A DNA stretch of 43,052 bases from CAZEGI01 sp964512105 (GCA_964512105.1 CAZEGI010000006.1:1-43052), one strand, 5' to 3'. Numbered from the stretch's first letter, positions 7,756 through 16,527 are shown. The notes: a model not told the origin generated them from the letters alone. Made by a program: numbers and translations.

Positions 7756-8727
7756 TTAATCGACTTTGTCGATTTTGAGCAGGGATAGATTGCCTTGTCT
7801 GAAGTGCTCATACCCTTTGTTCGGGATTTTTATTTCTCCTGCAAAAACACCGGAACCCTTGACCACTTCCCCGATTTTCGTGATTTTTACTTTTCGTTTT
7901 AGTTCAGCAAACCGGTTTTTCGGAACGGTAAAAACCAGTTCGTAATCCCCGCCGCCGTAGAGCGCGAAATCGAGCAGATTTAATCCTAATTCTTTTGATA
8001 TTTTTTTAGAATGATAAGAAAGGGGGATTTTATCCGAGTCAATTTTCATACCAACTTTGCTTTTCTCCGCGATTCCATACAGGGTGACAGCGAGACCGTC
8101 ACTTATATCCATCATGGAGTTCGCGTATTTCCCGATGATTAAACCCTCATTCATGCGTGGTTCCGGCTCAAGCGTCGCTCTTAAGATTTCTTTTATCCCA
8201 CTTTCTAATTTTATTTTTTTCAATGATTTTTTGACAAGAATTTGAACGCCCAATGCTGCAGTTCCAACGTTTCCTGTAACGCACACGACATCATCGGGTT
8301 TTGCACCCGAACGGAGAATTGGTCTTTTTGTAACACCCAACGCGAAACCCGCAAGTGTCAATTCATCAGTCTGGTTCGTATCGCCACCGATGAACTTTGC
8401 CCCGAATCTTTCGCACTGTTTTTTTGCACCTTTTACAAGTGAAAGGAAATCTTCGTATTCGATGTCCGGGCTTCCGTATGAAAGCAGGAATGCAAGAGGT
8501 TTTGCACCCATCGCAGCGATATCGCTGAAATTCACCGTAACTGCAAGTTTGCCGCGCTGCTCCCACGACATTTCGTTGAGTATGTCTGTCGGCTTGTAGA
8601 GCATGTCTGTTGCGAGAACCAGTTTCTGGTTTCCGAAATCCATAACCGCGCAGTCGTCACCTATGCCGTCGAGAAATTTCTCGAGGTTTTTTATTATTGC
8701 CCTTTCGCCGAGTTTAGAGAGCTTCAT
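7756..8727 (-). CDS. thiL: Thiamine-monophosphate kinase
   Basis: The 323-residue protein phosphorylates thiamine monophosphate to the active cofactor thiamine diphosphate. It has the PurM-like ATP site: GIGDDCAV (21-28), an early Asp-rich loop TDML, SDIAAMGAKP, FIGGDTNQ, MDISDGLA and GGGDYELVF. All family motifs are intact and length is typical (about 310-330). The start ATG at 8727 gives a standard N-terminus. It is transcribed divergently from the SepRS gene with a 47-nt AT-rich spacer that must hold both promoters. Confidence 0.95.
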   Translation of the reverse strand: MKLSKLGERAIIKNLEKFLDGIGDDCAVMDFGNQKLVLATDMLYKPTDILNEMSWEQRGKLAVTVNFSDIAAMGAKPLAFLLSYGSPDIEYEDFLSLVKGAKKQCERFGAKFIGGDTNQTDELTLAGFALGVTKRPILRSGAKPDDVVCVTGNVGTAALGVQILVKKSLKKIKLESGIKEILRATLEPEPRMNEGLIIGKYANSMMDISDGLAVTLYGIAEKSKVGMKIDSDKIPLSYHSKKISKELGLNLLDFALYGGGDYELVFTVPKNRFAELKRKVKITKIGEVVKGSGVFAGEIKIPNKGYEHFRQGNLSLLKIDKVD

Positions 8728-8774
8728 TCTGCTTACACGTTATTTTATTCCTCAAATTATAAAGATATATTACT

Positions 8775-10337
8775 ATGGCATTCGACACGAAGGACATAAA
8801 GGAAAGGGCAAGGAAGGACTTCAAAAAAGTTTGGTTAGAGACCACAAGGCTCATACCGGAAAAAAGCAAGAAAGATTACTCAGGCGGAAAAGGAAAATCG
8901 CATCCCGTGCAGGATTTGGTGCAGAAAACGAGGGAGGTTTTTCTTGAGCTCGGTTTTGATGAAATTGAAAATCCGTTCTTCATCACCGAGGAGGACGTTT
9001 ACAAGCAGTACGGCCCCGAAGCACCCGTGATTCTTGACAGGGTTTACTACCTTGCGGGACTGCCGAGACCGGACATCGGGTTGAGCGATGAAAAAATTCA
9101 TGAGATAAAGAAAATTGCTTCAAATTTCAATGTTGATGAATTTAAAAAAATCCTTCGTGAGTATCGTGAAGGAAAAATCGAGGGCGACAACCTTCTGGAA
9201 ACGATGGTCAACCGGTTGAAGATAACTACGGAGGATGCTGCACACGTTGTTGACCTTTTCCCGGAGTTCAAGAATATAACCCCCGTTCCCAGCAAACTGA
9301 CCCTGCGCTCTCACATGACCGGCGCGTGGTTCCCGACGCTTGCTGCGATGCAGGGAACGCATAAACTGCCTATGAAACTTTTTTCCGTTGGAATACGGTT
9401 CAGGCGCGAGCAGAAGATGGACGCAGGGCATTTAAGGGCGCATTACGGCGGTTCCATGGTCATGATGGACGAGGACATGAGTCTGGATGCGGGGAGAAAA
9501 CTCACGGAAGAAATTCTGAACAAACTTGGTTTCAAGGACATAAGGTTCGTGCAGAAAAAAGCGACCTCGAATTACTACGCTCCCGGCACGGAATACGAGG
9601 TTTACTCCGGAGAAATTGAAATTGCGGATATTGGAATGTATTCGCCAGTCGCGCTTGCGAATTACGATATAAAGTACAACGTGTTCAACCTCGGCTTCGG
9701 GCTTGAACGCATGCTCATGGTGAAGGGCAAAATCAAGGACGTACGTGAGCTTTTGCACCCGCAGTTTTATGCGGTTGTCGATTTGAGCGATGAGGAAATT
9801 GCAAAAAAAATCGGCATGGTAGATGTTCCGGAAACCGAAGACGGAAAAAAACTCGCGCTACTTATCGAGAAAACCGCGAGAGAACATGCGGATGACGGCG
9901 CTCCGGTTAAGGTTCCGGTTTATGAAGGCCCATTCCTCGGAAAAAAAATCAAGGTTTTCCTTGTCGAGAAAGAAGAGGGAAAAAAACTTCTTGGACCGGC
10001 TGCGTTGAATGAAATTTACGTCCATGACGGGAACGTTTACGGAATTCCCGAAGACACATCAAAATTGAAGTTTGACGTGAGTGATATAAAGAAGAAAGGG
10101 GTCAAGGCAGGTGTTGGTTTCCTAACAGCGACGTCAAATTTGCATACGTGGTGGATTGAGGATAAAGTTGGGGAAGGTGCAAAGTCGGACGTTTTCCAAA
10201 TAAAGATGGCAAAAAATCCGCATGATATTAATATTATGATAAGTGCTGATGCTCACCGTTTTATAACATCCAAGAACAAGCAGATTTCGATAAAGGGGCC
10301 GGTATTCATGGCCGTTGAATTCGAGGTTGGAAAATGA
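8775..10337 (+). CDS. sepS: O-phosphoseryl-tRNA(Cys) synthetase (SepRS)
   Basis: The 520-residue class II aminoacyl-tRNA synthetase charges tRNA-Cys with O-phosphoserine, which SepCysS then converts to Cys-tRNA. The N-terminus (FDTKDIKERARKDFKKVWLE), LRSHMTGAWFPTLAAM, motif 2 around IRFRREQKMDAGHLRAHYGG and motif 3 NLGFGLERMLM match SepRS rather than bacterial PheRS alpha. The insert after residue 100 and the C-terminal anticodon-binding region are present, and length is close to the usual 530-540. SepCysS is not in this window. The gene known from methanogens and Archaeoglobus also occurs in some uncultured archaea. It overlaps the next gene by ATGA. Confidence 0.92.
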   Translation: MAFDTKDIKERARKDFKKVWLETTRLIPEKSKKDYSGGKGKSHPVQDLVQKTREVFLELGFDEIENPFFITEEDVYKQYGPEAPVILDRVYYLAGLPRPDIGLSDEKIHEIKKIASNFNVDEFKKILREYREGKIEGDNLLETMVNRLKITTEDAAHVVDLFPEFKNITPVPSKLTLRSHMTGAWFPTLAAMQGTHKLPMKLFSVGIRFRREQKMDAGHLRAHYGGSMVMMDEDMSLDAGRKLTEEILNKLGFKDIRFVQKKATSNYYAPGTEYEVYSGEIEIADIGMYSPVALANYDIKYNVFNLGFGLERMLMVKGKIKDVRELLHPQFYAVVDLSDEEIAKKIGMVDVPETEDGKKLALLIEKTAREHADDGAPVKVPVYEGPFLGKKIKVFLVEKEEGKKLLGPAALNEIYVHDGNVYGIPEDTSKLKFDVSDIKKKGVKAGVGFLTATSNLHTWWIEDKVGEGAKSDVFQIKMAKNPHDINIMISADAHRFITSKNKQISIKGPVFMAVEFEVGK

Positions 10338-11482
10338 CCGTATCAAAAACAACCAAACGGATGGTGCAACCGCCACTGGAAGAGCCGAAGGGGCTCTTTG
10401 AGCCGGGATGGACACGGGGGGATTTCTTGAGTTTTTGGGGCAGGGTCGGTCTTGCTGGTGCAGGAGTAGCAGCTTTCGGTCCAGAGATTTTTCTTTCAGG
10501 ATGCGCAAGAAAAACGCCTGAAGAGGAGCTCATGGAGGTGAGTCTTGATGTAACGGAACTTGTGAGAACCGCACAACCCGGGAAACCATTAAACCTTGAA
10601 CGTGCCGTTGCTGCGCAGTTGCAGGCAGACCCGAAAAAAGCAGAACTCCTGAAACAGGCGAGGGAGCGCGGATGGAATGATGATGCATTAAGGGATACTC
10701 TGCTTGAGATTCGTGCAGGAAACATGGATGTGAGAAAGGCTACTGCTACTCTCGTGGGCAGGGAATTTGGATTCGACAGGTTTCTCCTGATGTTTAAGCC
10801 CAGGGAGGACTGGATAGTGGCGTTTCCTCAACTGGGTGCAATATGTCTGAACCCTATCGGAGTGACACATGTAAAGCCAAGCGAGATTCGACAAAGAGCG
10901 AGGAGTGCGATGCCGCATGAGGGGTCACATGTCGTTATGTGGCACGGAGCGACGGAAAGGCTAGAAAGGAAGCTTCCGAGAACACCATATTATAACGATG
11001 ACGCTATTGAGCAGGAAGTGGAACGATTAGGCAGGATGAAGCAACTTCAGGAAGGTGCGGTATGGGAGCTCGGCTTTTCGGAAGTTGCGTGCGATAAACT
11101 TGGGTTGAGGTTGAGCGAACATCTTGGAAGGAGCGAGGCGTTCAAGAGGGCGTTTAGGGCCCAGGTCAGGGACGAGTTGTCAACCTACAGGGGAATGCTC
11201 GACGGATGCAGGAAAATGCTTGGAGAAGGCAGAACCCCTACCATGAGGGATATGATACATTTAGGGTCGCTTGTGGAGATTGGAGGGATGCACGCGTTTG
11301 CTTTGTACATAAATGATGCGGGATTGGCAAATGAATTGGACAGACTGGCAAACGATTCTATTGATATGATGTGCAGAGTCACGGGCCAATCTTTGGAAGG
11401 AGAAGTTAGAGCAGACTACGATAACATGCTTGAATTTCTCAAGCATACTGCAAGGGTTATAGAGCCGCGGAAAGGTGGATAA
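10334..11482 (+). CDS. Predicted secreted lipoprotein with HExxH zinc-protease motif
   Basis: I do not recognise the family. The 382-residue protein has a hydrophobic segment at about 32-55 ending in FLSGC, a lipobox with C57, preceded by TRGDFLSFWGR, which resembles a Tat signal lacking one of the two arginines. Residues 195-199 are HEGSH, a perfect HExxH motif in a helix-like context (SAMPHEGSHVVMWH). A possible third ligand is E250 in GFSEVACDK, the gluzincin arrangement. I infer a membrane-anchored extracytoplasmic metalloprotease. The start overlaps the SepRS stop as ATGA, so the two are probably cotranscribed although no functional link is obvious. Confidence 0.6.
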   Translation: MTVSKTTKRMVQPPLEEPKGLFEPGWTRGDFLSFWGRVGLAGAGVAAFGPEIFLSGCARKTPEEELMEVSLDVTELVRTAQPGKPLNLERAVAAQLQADPKKAELLKQARERGWNDDALRDTLLEIRAGNMDVRKATATLVGREFGFDRFLLMFKPREDWIVAFPQLGAICLNPIGVTHVKPSEIRQRARSAMPHEGSHVVMWHGATERLERKLPRTPYYNDDAIEQEVERLGRMKQLQEGAVWELGFSEVACDKLGLRLSEHLGRSEAFKRAFRAQVRDELSTYRGMLDGCRKMLGEGRTPTMRDMIHLGSLVEIGGMHAFALYINDAGLANELDRLANDSIDMMCRVTGQSLEGEVRADYDNMLEFLKHTARVIEPRKGG

Positions 11483-11486
11483 TAGG

Positions 11487-12770
11487 ATGGTCAAGGCAAA
11501 GTTACACCGCGAACTAACGCTCTGGGATGCTACTTTTTACGGCGTCGGAATAATTCTCGGAGCAGGTATTTACGCGCTTATCGGGACGGGTGCGGGAATT
11601 GCCGGGAACATGCTCTGGCTGTCGTTCATTATTGCGGCGTTGATTGCTTCTTTTACGGGTTTGAGCTATGCGGAACTTTCATCCATGTATCCAAGGGAGG
11701 CTGCTGAATTTGTTTACACAAAAAAAGCCTTTGGACGCAACATGCTTGCGTTTCTGGTCGAGTGGGTCATGATATTTGCTGCGATTATATCGGTTGCGAC
11801 GGTTGCGTTCGGGTTTGCGGGTTATTTCACGCATTTGTTCGGCGGTGATATCATGTGGACTGCAACCATGCTCGTCATCGCGCTCTCCGTTCTTAACTTT
11901 ATTGGCATAAAGGAATCCGCACGATTCAACACAATCGCAACTTTGATAGAGGCGGGCGGTTTGGTCCTTGTTGTGATTGTGGGTCTGTTTTTTATCGGAA
12001 ACACAAATGTTGATTATTTCGAACTTCCCGCAGGCGTCGGATTTCATGGCATACTGATGGCAACCGCGCTGATATTCTTCGCGTACATCGGCTTTGAGGA
12101 CGTTGCGAACATTGCGGAGGAGGTGAAGAACCCCGCAAGGATTGTTCCGAAGGCGCTTGTGCTCGCGCTTGCAATATCAACGGTTCTGTACATTCTTGTC
12201 GCGATTGCTGCCATTGGAATTACGGGCTGGGAAAAATTGTCCGCATCCAAGGCGCCGCTCACGGATGTTGTTACGCATGCAATTCCGCAGGCATCCTTGC
12301 TCATGTCTGTAATCGCATTGTTTGCGACGTCAAATACTGTCCTGATAATGCTGATTGTCTGCTCAAGAATGCTCTATGGTATGTCATCGCAGCATTCACT
12401 GCCAAAAGCATTATCAAAGATACACCCGAAACACGGAACGCCGTATGTTTCGGTGGCTGTTGTCGGTTTGCTTTCTATAGGCTCGCTCATTCTTGGAAAA
12501 AACATAAAAACAGTGGCACTGCTGACGGACCTTGGAATATTCATAGCGTATTTTTTCGTGAACCTTTCGCTTCTGGTTTTGCGCTACCGCGTGAAGGACT
12601 CCAAGCGGCCGTTCAAGGTTCCCGGGAACATCGGTAAATTCTCGGTGCTTGCGTTTCTCGGGGTTGTGACATGCGGTCTGATGCTGTTTTATTTCGAAAA
12701 AGAACTGATGATGTTCGAGGTTGTTTTGATTGCTGTGGGGGCGATAGTTTACAAAGCATTCAACCGTTAG
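11487..12770 (+). CDS. APC-family amino-acid permease
   Basis: About 427 residues form roughly 12 hydrophobic segments. The first helix carries GVGIILGAGIYALIG, the APC unwound-helix substrate site. Other marks are ELSSMYPREAAEFVYTKKAFG and the loop GFEDVANIAEEVKNPAR between helices 6 and 7. It should import amino acids by a proton- or sodium-coupled or exchange mechanism; the substrate cannot be told. I prefer the ATG at 11487, with GGTGGAT eight bases before it, over a GTG at 11475 that would overlap the protease gene. The last 11 nt overlap the convergent phospholipase-D-like gene. Confidence 0.88.
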   Translation: MVKAKLHRELTLWDATFYGVGIILGAGIYALIGTGAGIAGNMLWLSFIIAALIASFTGLSYAELSSMYPREAAEFVYTKKAFGRNMLAFLVEWVMIFAAIISVATVAFGFAGYFTHLFGGDIMWTATMLVIALSVLNFIGIKESARFNTIATLIEAGGLVLVVIVGLFFIGNTNVDYFELPAGVGFHGILMATALIFFAYIGFEDVANIAEEVKNPARIVPKALVLALAISTVLYILVAIAAIGITGWEKLSASKAPLTDVVTHAIPQASLLMSVIALFATSNTVLIMLIVCSRMLYGMSSQHSLPKALSKIHPKHGTPYVSVAVVGLLSIGSLILGKNIKTVALLTDLGIFIAYFFVNLSLLVLRYRVKDSKRPFKVPGNIGKFSVLAFLGVVTCGLMLFYFEKELMMFEVVLIAVGAIVYKAFNR

Positions 12771-13338
12771 CAAATTCCTTCCACAAATCATCGAAGTATT
12801 TCTCGAAGTACTCTGCGGTTTTTTCGTCCCGTATTATTACGTCAACCTCGTTGTTTTTTTCCAGAGCGTAGTAACTGAAATTTGTTGACCCGAGAATTAC
12901 GACCTTGCCGTCAACGACCACGAGTTTTGCGTGTGTCGTGACATTCTCCGTGTCCATGACGATTCCTATTCCGTTTCCCTTCAAAAAATCGAACGCGTTG
13001 TTCTCCTTCGAATACTCGTCCACGATAATCCTCACATCCAGGCCTCTTTTCTTGGCATCAATCAAATCCTGCACGATTATGTTTTCGCTGCTCTCAGAAT
13101 AAGTTGGGTAATACTTAAGCTCGAAGACAACCAGGTGTATTGAACTCCTCGCCTTGAGTAACTCGTTGTGAACCTGCTGGAAGTAGCCCCTGTCGGAGAC
13201 GGGGATGACGTTCGCAGAATCGACACAAACGGGAGCGGGACACGCGCGTTTCTGGGCGAACTGCAGGAAACTGACACCGATTACTATTCCTATGAGGACC
13301 CCGAGTAGCACTCCCAAAAACAAACGTTGATTCTTCAT
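12760..13338 (-). CDS. Membrane-anchored phospholipase D-like protein, single HKD motif
   Basis: The 192-residue protein has an N-terminal membrane helix (about 7-26) and one PLD catalytic motif: H136, K138 and D143 in THAKLVVVDGK, followed by ILGSTNFS. Single-motif members act as dimers, like the Nuc endonuclease. Substrates may be nucleic acid or phospholipid. With the anchor N-terminal and no cytosolic domain, the enzyme part probably faces outside. A Cys pair (C33, C38) sits just after the helix. Its upstream region is shared with the divergent Thr/Ser-rich surface protein gene. Confidence 0.85.
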   Translation of the reverse strand: MKNQRLFLGVLLGVLIGIVIGVSFLQFAQKRACPAPVCVDSANVIPVSDRGYFQQVHNELLKARSSIHLVVFELKYYPTYSESSENIIVQDLIDAKKRGLDVRIIVDEYSKENNAFDFLKGNGIGIVMDTENVTTHAKLVVVDGKVVILGSTNFSYYALEKNNEVDVIIRDEKTAEYFEKYFDDLWKEFANG

Positions 13339-13407
13339 TTCAACCGCGGTTTTTACACAACATGTGTGATAACGAAATTATTAACTTTCAACACCCTAAT
13401 ATATAAG

Positions 13408-15053
13408 ATGAGACCATACTCCGGATTAGTTATTCTGACCATAGTGGTAGGTGCAGTCATATTTTTTACAACGTTGGTATCTGCCCCATCACCAACAAAA
13501 AAAAATAATGCACCGACCCTTAATTGGACAGGTGAACCTGGTTATGAGATTGACGGGCTTGAACCGGAGAGCGGTGACACGAACACAACGTTTGTATTTA
13601 GGGTAAAGTACGTGGATCAGGACAACGACCCTCCGCAAAATAACTATACGGATGTGTGGATTGACTTTGATCAGGACGGCAAGTACCAGAAAAACGAAAA
13701 AAAAGCAATGAGTGAGGTTAATTCGTCTGATGGGAATTGCACAGATGGAAAACTGTACACTTACTCCACAAAACTTTCTGCCGGAACGAACTATAAATAC
13801 AGGTTCTATGCTGAGGATAGTAAAGACGAGGCAACAGGACCGCCAACAAACGATACATACGCCCCTGATGTCAGCAATCCTACCACGACGAGCACCACAA
13901 CAACGAGTTCAACTACTTCATCAACNNNNNNNNNNNNNNNNNNNNNNNNNNNNNNNNNNNNNNNNNNNNNNNNNNNNNNNNNNNNNNNNNNNNNNNNNNN
14001 NNNNNNNNNNNNNNNNNNNNNNNNNTCAGCAATCCTACCACGACGAGCACCACAACAACGAGTTCAACTACTTCATCAACAACCACGAGCACCTCGACAA
14101 GCACCACATCAACCTCAACATCCACAACGAGCACAAGTACCTCAACAAGCACCAGTACTTCATCAACAACCACGAGCACCTCGACAAGCACATCGTCCAC
14201 TAGTAGCACAAGTTCAACTACTTCATCAACATCAACCTCAACATCCACAACGAGCACTTCAACAACGAGTTCAAGCACGATATCAACGTCGAGTACTTCC
14301 TCCACAAGCACGACAACCACGTCCAGCACGAGCAGCACGACGACCATACTGCTGAATGATACAATTAATGCTACGGTGTCTAAGGATTTGGCACTACCGC
14401 AAACCCCGATAGCAATCACGGTGGATATAGGAAACGTTAGCTCTGTCAGGATGGCTTATGCAAACATAACCCTACCTAATGGTGATTTCATGATTGTAAA
14501 TCTAAGCAATACCGGTGGAAACACCTACACCGGAAATTTCACCAACACGAGCATACACGGTTCGTACAGCGTGCAGATAGTTGTAACTGACCTTGACGGC
14601 AATGAAAACGTTGTAAAAAAATTGGACTTCACGATAGGCATGCGCAGACGGCATGAACCTGCTCCGACGACCACCCAGGAGGTAGTTACGCAACCGGTGC
14701 TCGTGGTGACAACAACCGTGAAGTTACAAACAACGGTGTTCACCACTGTTCCCAGCACAACACCGACAACATTAACAACGGTTGCAACCACAACGATGGC
14801 AAAAACGATTCCGATGACTGTGGCAACAACGATTCCAGAGACCAGTATAACAATTAATAAAATCACAACCACTATTACAGCAACGCCCTCGTCACCAATG
14901 GGCATAACCGGCCGTGTGATAGCATTTTCAAAGGATAATACGGTAGGAGTGGGTATAGTTACCCTCTTTATGGTCGTGTTGGTCGTGTATAACATCTACC
15001 AAAATCAAAAAGGTGAGAAAAAAGGCGGTTTAGAAAACGTGGGGCAGGTCTAA
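13408..15053 (+). CDS. Thr/Ser-stalked cell-surface glycoprotein, interrupted by an N gap
   Basis: The N-terminus (MRPYSGLVILTIVVGAVIFF) is a signal or anchor. A domain of about 120 residues follows, with Asp-rich loops (DQDNDP, DFDQDGKYQ) and several N-glycosylation sequons, then a Thr/Ser stalk, a second beta domain (about ITVDIGNVSSVRMAYANITL to LDFTIG), another Thr-rich stalk, and a C-terminal membrane helix with a short Lys-rich tail. Before that helix is GITGRVIAF. The 100-N run shifts the printed frame. Removing the Ns and one copy of the identical 55-nt flanks restores a single frame of 497 codons including stop. The in-frame ATG at 13327 is rejected because it precedes the signal. 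Probably an S-layer or adhesion-type protein. Confidence 0.75.
13871..13925 (+). repeat. 55-nt direct repeat, copy left of the N gap
   Basis: This 55-nt stretch is identical to 14026-14080 on the other side of the gap. Exact-length duplication at both contig ends is what unmerged overlapping contigs of a de Bruijn assembly give. Confidence 0.9.
13926..14025. other. Assembly gap of exactly 100 N
   Basis: One hundred consecutive Ns, the conventional size for a gap of unknown length, lie inside the repetitive Thr/Ser stalk. The flanking 55-nt identity suggests the true gap may be negative, meaning an overlap. Confidence 0.97.
14026..14080 (+). repeat. 55-nt direct repeat, copy right of the N gap
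   Basis: Identical to 13871-13925. It is the first sequence after the Ns and runs straight into the rest of the Thr/Ser stalk in the same reading frame as the downstream domain. Confidence 0.9.
14069..14257 (+). repeat. Internal repeats in the Thr/Ser stalk
   Basis: A 36-nt unit recurs exactly at 14069-14104 and 14156-14191 (offset 87 nt, 29 codons). A second unit of 27 nt recurs at 14108-14134 and 14231-14257. Both keep frame and encode Thr/Ser runs. Such repeats vary in copy number and explain why assembly broke here. Confidence 0.8.
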
Positions 15054-15856
15054 TTTTTCAGTTCACTCGTTTTCCTGTATGGAATTTTTAGTTCGTCCAG
15101 TAAATTAATCAAAATTTTCCGCTCATCGCCCTGCATGCCCTTCCAGTCGATAACTGCAAGCTCGGGTTTCGGGATGGTTTTCTGCAACATCTGTTCTACC
15201 ATTTTTTTATCTAAAAATGCCATAGCGTGTTTTGGCATGATATGACCAAGGGTAATTTTTCCCATAATTGGATTGAAGTTCGGCGCGTAGTGGGGACCGC
15301 CGAACCCGATTCCGACAGGGACTTTTTCCGGATTTTTTGTGAGTAACTCACTGATGGTTTTTGCGACGACTTCGCATGCGGACACGTCCTGCCACTGTTC
15401 TTCGGAACTTCCGACCTCGATGAAGATTAATGGAAAGGGGAGTTCGGTAGGACCATGGTGAGTTACTTCCAGCGTTACAGAATATTTTTCATTTTTATTG
15501 TTTTTTGATAATGATAAGAAAGATTCTCGTAACCATAAAGCAGGTGCAACGCACAGTTTTCCATCCTCCCCACCCATTTCGGCTTTGCCGAAATTTCCCG
15601 TCACATGCGTCGTAAGCGTCGGCTTTTCTGACTTGGAACGGTGGCGCGAGGCAACGAACATCACCTCTGGGTTGAAAGGAACTTCCTCGAGCTCGCGGAC
15701 GGTTTTTTCCGAAGCGATGAGTTTTGTGTCTCCTTTCTCGTAGATTGGATTTTTGTCAAAGGTTTCGGAGGTTTTCTTGAACCCGATTTTTTCAACGAGA
15801 ATTTTTGCGATATTCGTTCCTGCGTGGTCTTCTTTTGAATAAGAAATGAGTTTCAT
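15050..15856 (-). CDS. dtdA: D-aminoacyl-tRNA deacylase, archaeal type (DtdA)
   Basis: The 268-residue protein hydrolyses D-amino acids from mischarged tRNA, a chirality proofreading step. It matches the archaeal/plant GEK1-type family, not bacterial DTD: ASRHRSKSEKPTLTTHVTGN, GEDGKLCVAPALWL, LEVTHHGPTELPFPLIFIE with the conserved His pair, and GIGFGGPHYAPNF. Length is normal. Its stop codon overlaps the stop of the surface-protein gene by 4 nt in a convergent CTAA arrangement. A TATA-like box toward the divergent orphan gene at 15893 is shared. Confidence 0.94.
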   Translation of the reverse strand: MKLISYSKEDHAGTNIAKILVEKIGFKKTSETFDKNPIYEKGDTKLIASEKTVRELEEVPFNPEVMFVASRHRSKSEKPTLTTHVTGNFGKAEMGGEDGKLCVAPALWLRESFLSLSKNNKNEKYSVTLEVTHHGPTELPFPLIFIEVGSSEEQWQDVSACEVVAKTISELLTKNPEKVPVGIGFGGPHYAPNFNPIMGKITLGHIMPKHAMAFLDKKMVEQMLQKTIPKPELAVIDWKGMQGDERKILINLLDELKIPYRKTSELKN

Positions 15857-15861
15857 TCCAA

Positions 15862-15870
15862 CTATTTATT
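15862..15870 (+). promoter_or_regulatory. TATA box for the orphan gene at 15893
   Basis: CTATTTATT is centred about 27 nt before the ATG at 15893, as for a leaderless archaeal transcript. It supports 15893 as a genuine gene start even though the reading frame downstream looks broken. Confidence 0.45.
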
Positions 15871-15892
15871 CGATTGACGCATAAAATAGTAT

Positions 15893-16270
15893 ATGCCGAA
15901 AATTGTTGGGAAATCGGGATATGGATTTCTTCCATCTGTCTGGCCCATTGACCGCTCAGGTTTCGATGAAACACAATGGCCCGATTTCAAGGGGAAATTT
16001 GTGGGGTGTATTAGAGATATGCTTGAGGAGCCTGTTGAACAGCGATGTGAAAGGGGTTTCTTTCTACATTTCGATGGTAAACGGAGATGGACATCAAGGA
16101 CAACGAAGGGGAGATTCCACGGTGTAATTATAGTGAATCTTTTGGGAATTACACTCTTCCCCCAGGCAACCCGAATTTTGCAGTTATCATTGGTTCACCC
16201 CTCTCAGTTAGCAGAAGAGGAAATCCAGTATATGCGATTGTTACAGCACCAAATCTTCGTAGATGTATAG
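15893..16270 (+). CDS. Orphan protein, N-terminal part of a probably frameshifted gene
   Basis: The frame gives 125 residues beginning MPKIVGKSGYGFLPSVWPID. I recognise no family. The first 60 residues look protein-like (FDETQWPDFKGKFVGCIRDM). After about residue 62 the frame becomes rich in Arg, Thr and Gln and looks like an out-of-frame reading, while the frame one base back (next entry) becomes protein-like. A single-base deletion near 16060-16090, either real or an assembly error, would join the two into one protein of about 194 residues. The TATA box upstream favours this start. Confidence 0.45.
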   Translation: MPKIVGKSGYGFLPSVWPIDRSGFDETQWPDFKGKFVGCIRDMLEEPVEQRCERGFFLHFDGKRRWTSRTTKGRFHGVIIVNLLGITLFPQATRILQLSLVHPSQLAEEEIQYMRLLQHQIFVDV

Positions 16271-16476
16271 AGCGTCAGAATAAAGAACCTATTCTTGCGG
16301 CTAGCCCTTCGTTAAAGGCGTACCATGCTTATGAAGATGTACTGCAGGGTAGTGATTTTGCGAATTCAGAATATTGGGATATACCAAATGACCCTAGAGA
16401 ACATCCTATGGCAAAGGAGTTGATGCGTGCACTAAAATGTGCAGGATTTAAACTAACATTTAAGGAGATGAGATGA
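16087..16476 (+). CDS. Orphan protein, C-terminal part of the same probable gene
   Basis: The 129-residue frame has good protein character: NYTLPPGNPNFAVIIGSP, NPVYAIVTAPNLRRCIERQ, SLKAYHAYEDVLQG and a C-terminal helix MAKELMRALKCAGFKLTF. No family is recognised. It overlaps the preceding frame by 184 nt, which is unusual for two real genes. A stop in this frame lies just before the ATG, and there is no well-spaced ribosome site (GGAG abuts the ATG). I therefore read it as the distal part of the frameshifted gene. If the sequence is correct, it may be a decaying pseudogene. Confidence 0.5.
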   Translation: MDIKDNEGEIPRCNYSESFGNYTLPPGNPNFAVIIGSPLSVSRRGNPVYAIVTAPNLRRCIERQNKEPILAASPSLKAYHAYEDVLQGSDFANSEYWDIPNDPREHPMAKELMRALKCAGFKLTFKEMR

Positions 16477-16527
16477 CATTACTGATTTTTCATTAGAATT
16501 TATTATCCTTTAAATCTATAACATACC

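Noticed and set aside
13913..14419. Minus-strand ORF rich in Val and Asp opposite the Thr/Ser stalk
   Set aside because: It is the antisense reading of a repetitive ACN/TCN codon stretch and crosses the N gap; it has no start signal or protein-like composition.
15583..15602. Perfect hairpin ATTTCGGC/GCCGAAAT with a 3-nt loop inside dtdA
   Set aside because: It resembles the 3-nt-loop hairpins of the tRNA locus, but it encodes the conserved TGNFGKAE block of DtdA in frame, so ordinary coding constraint explains it.
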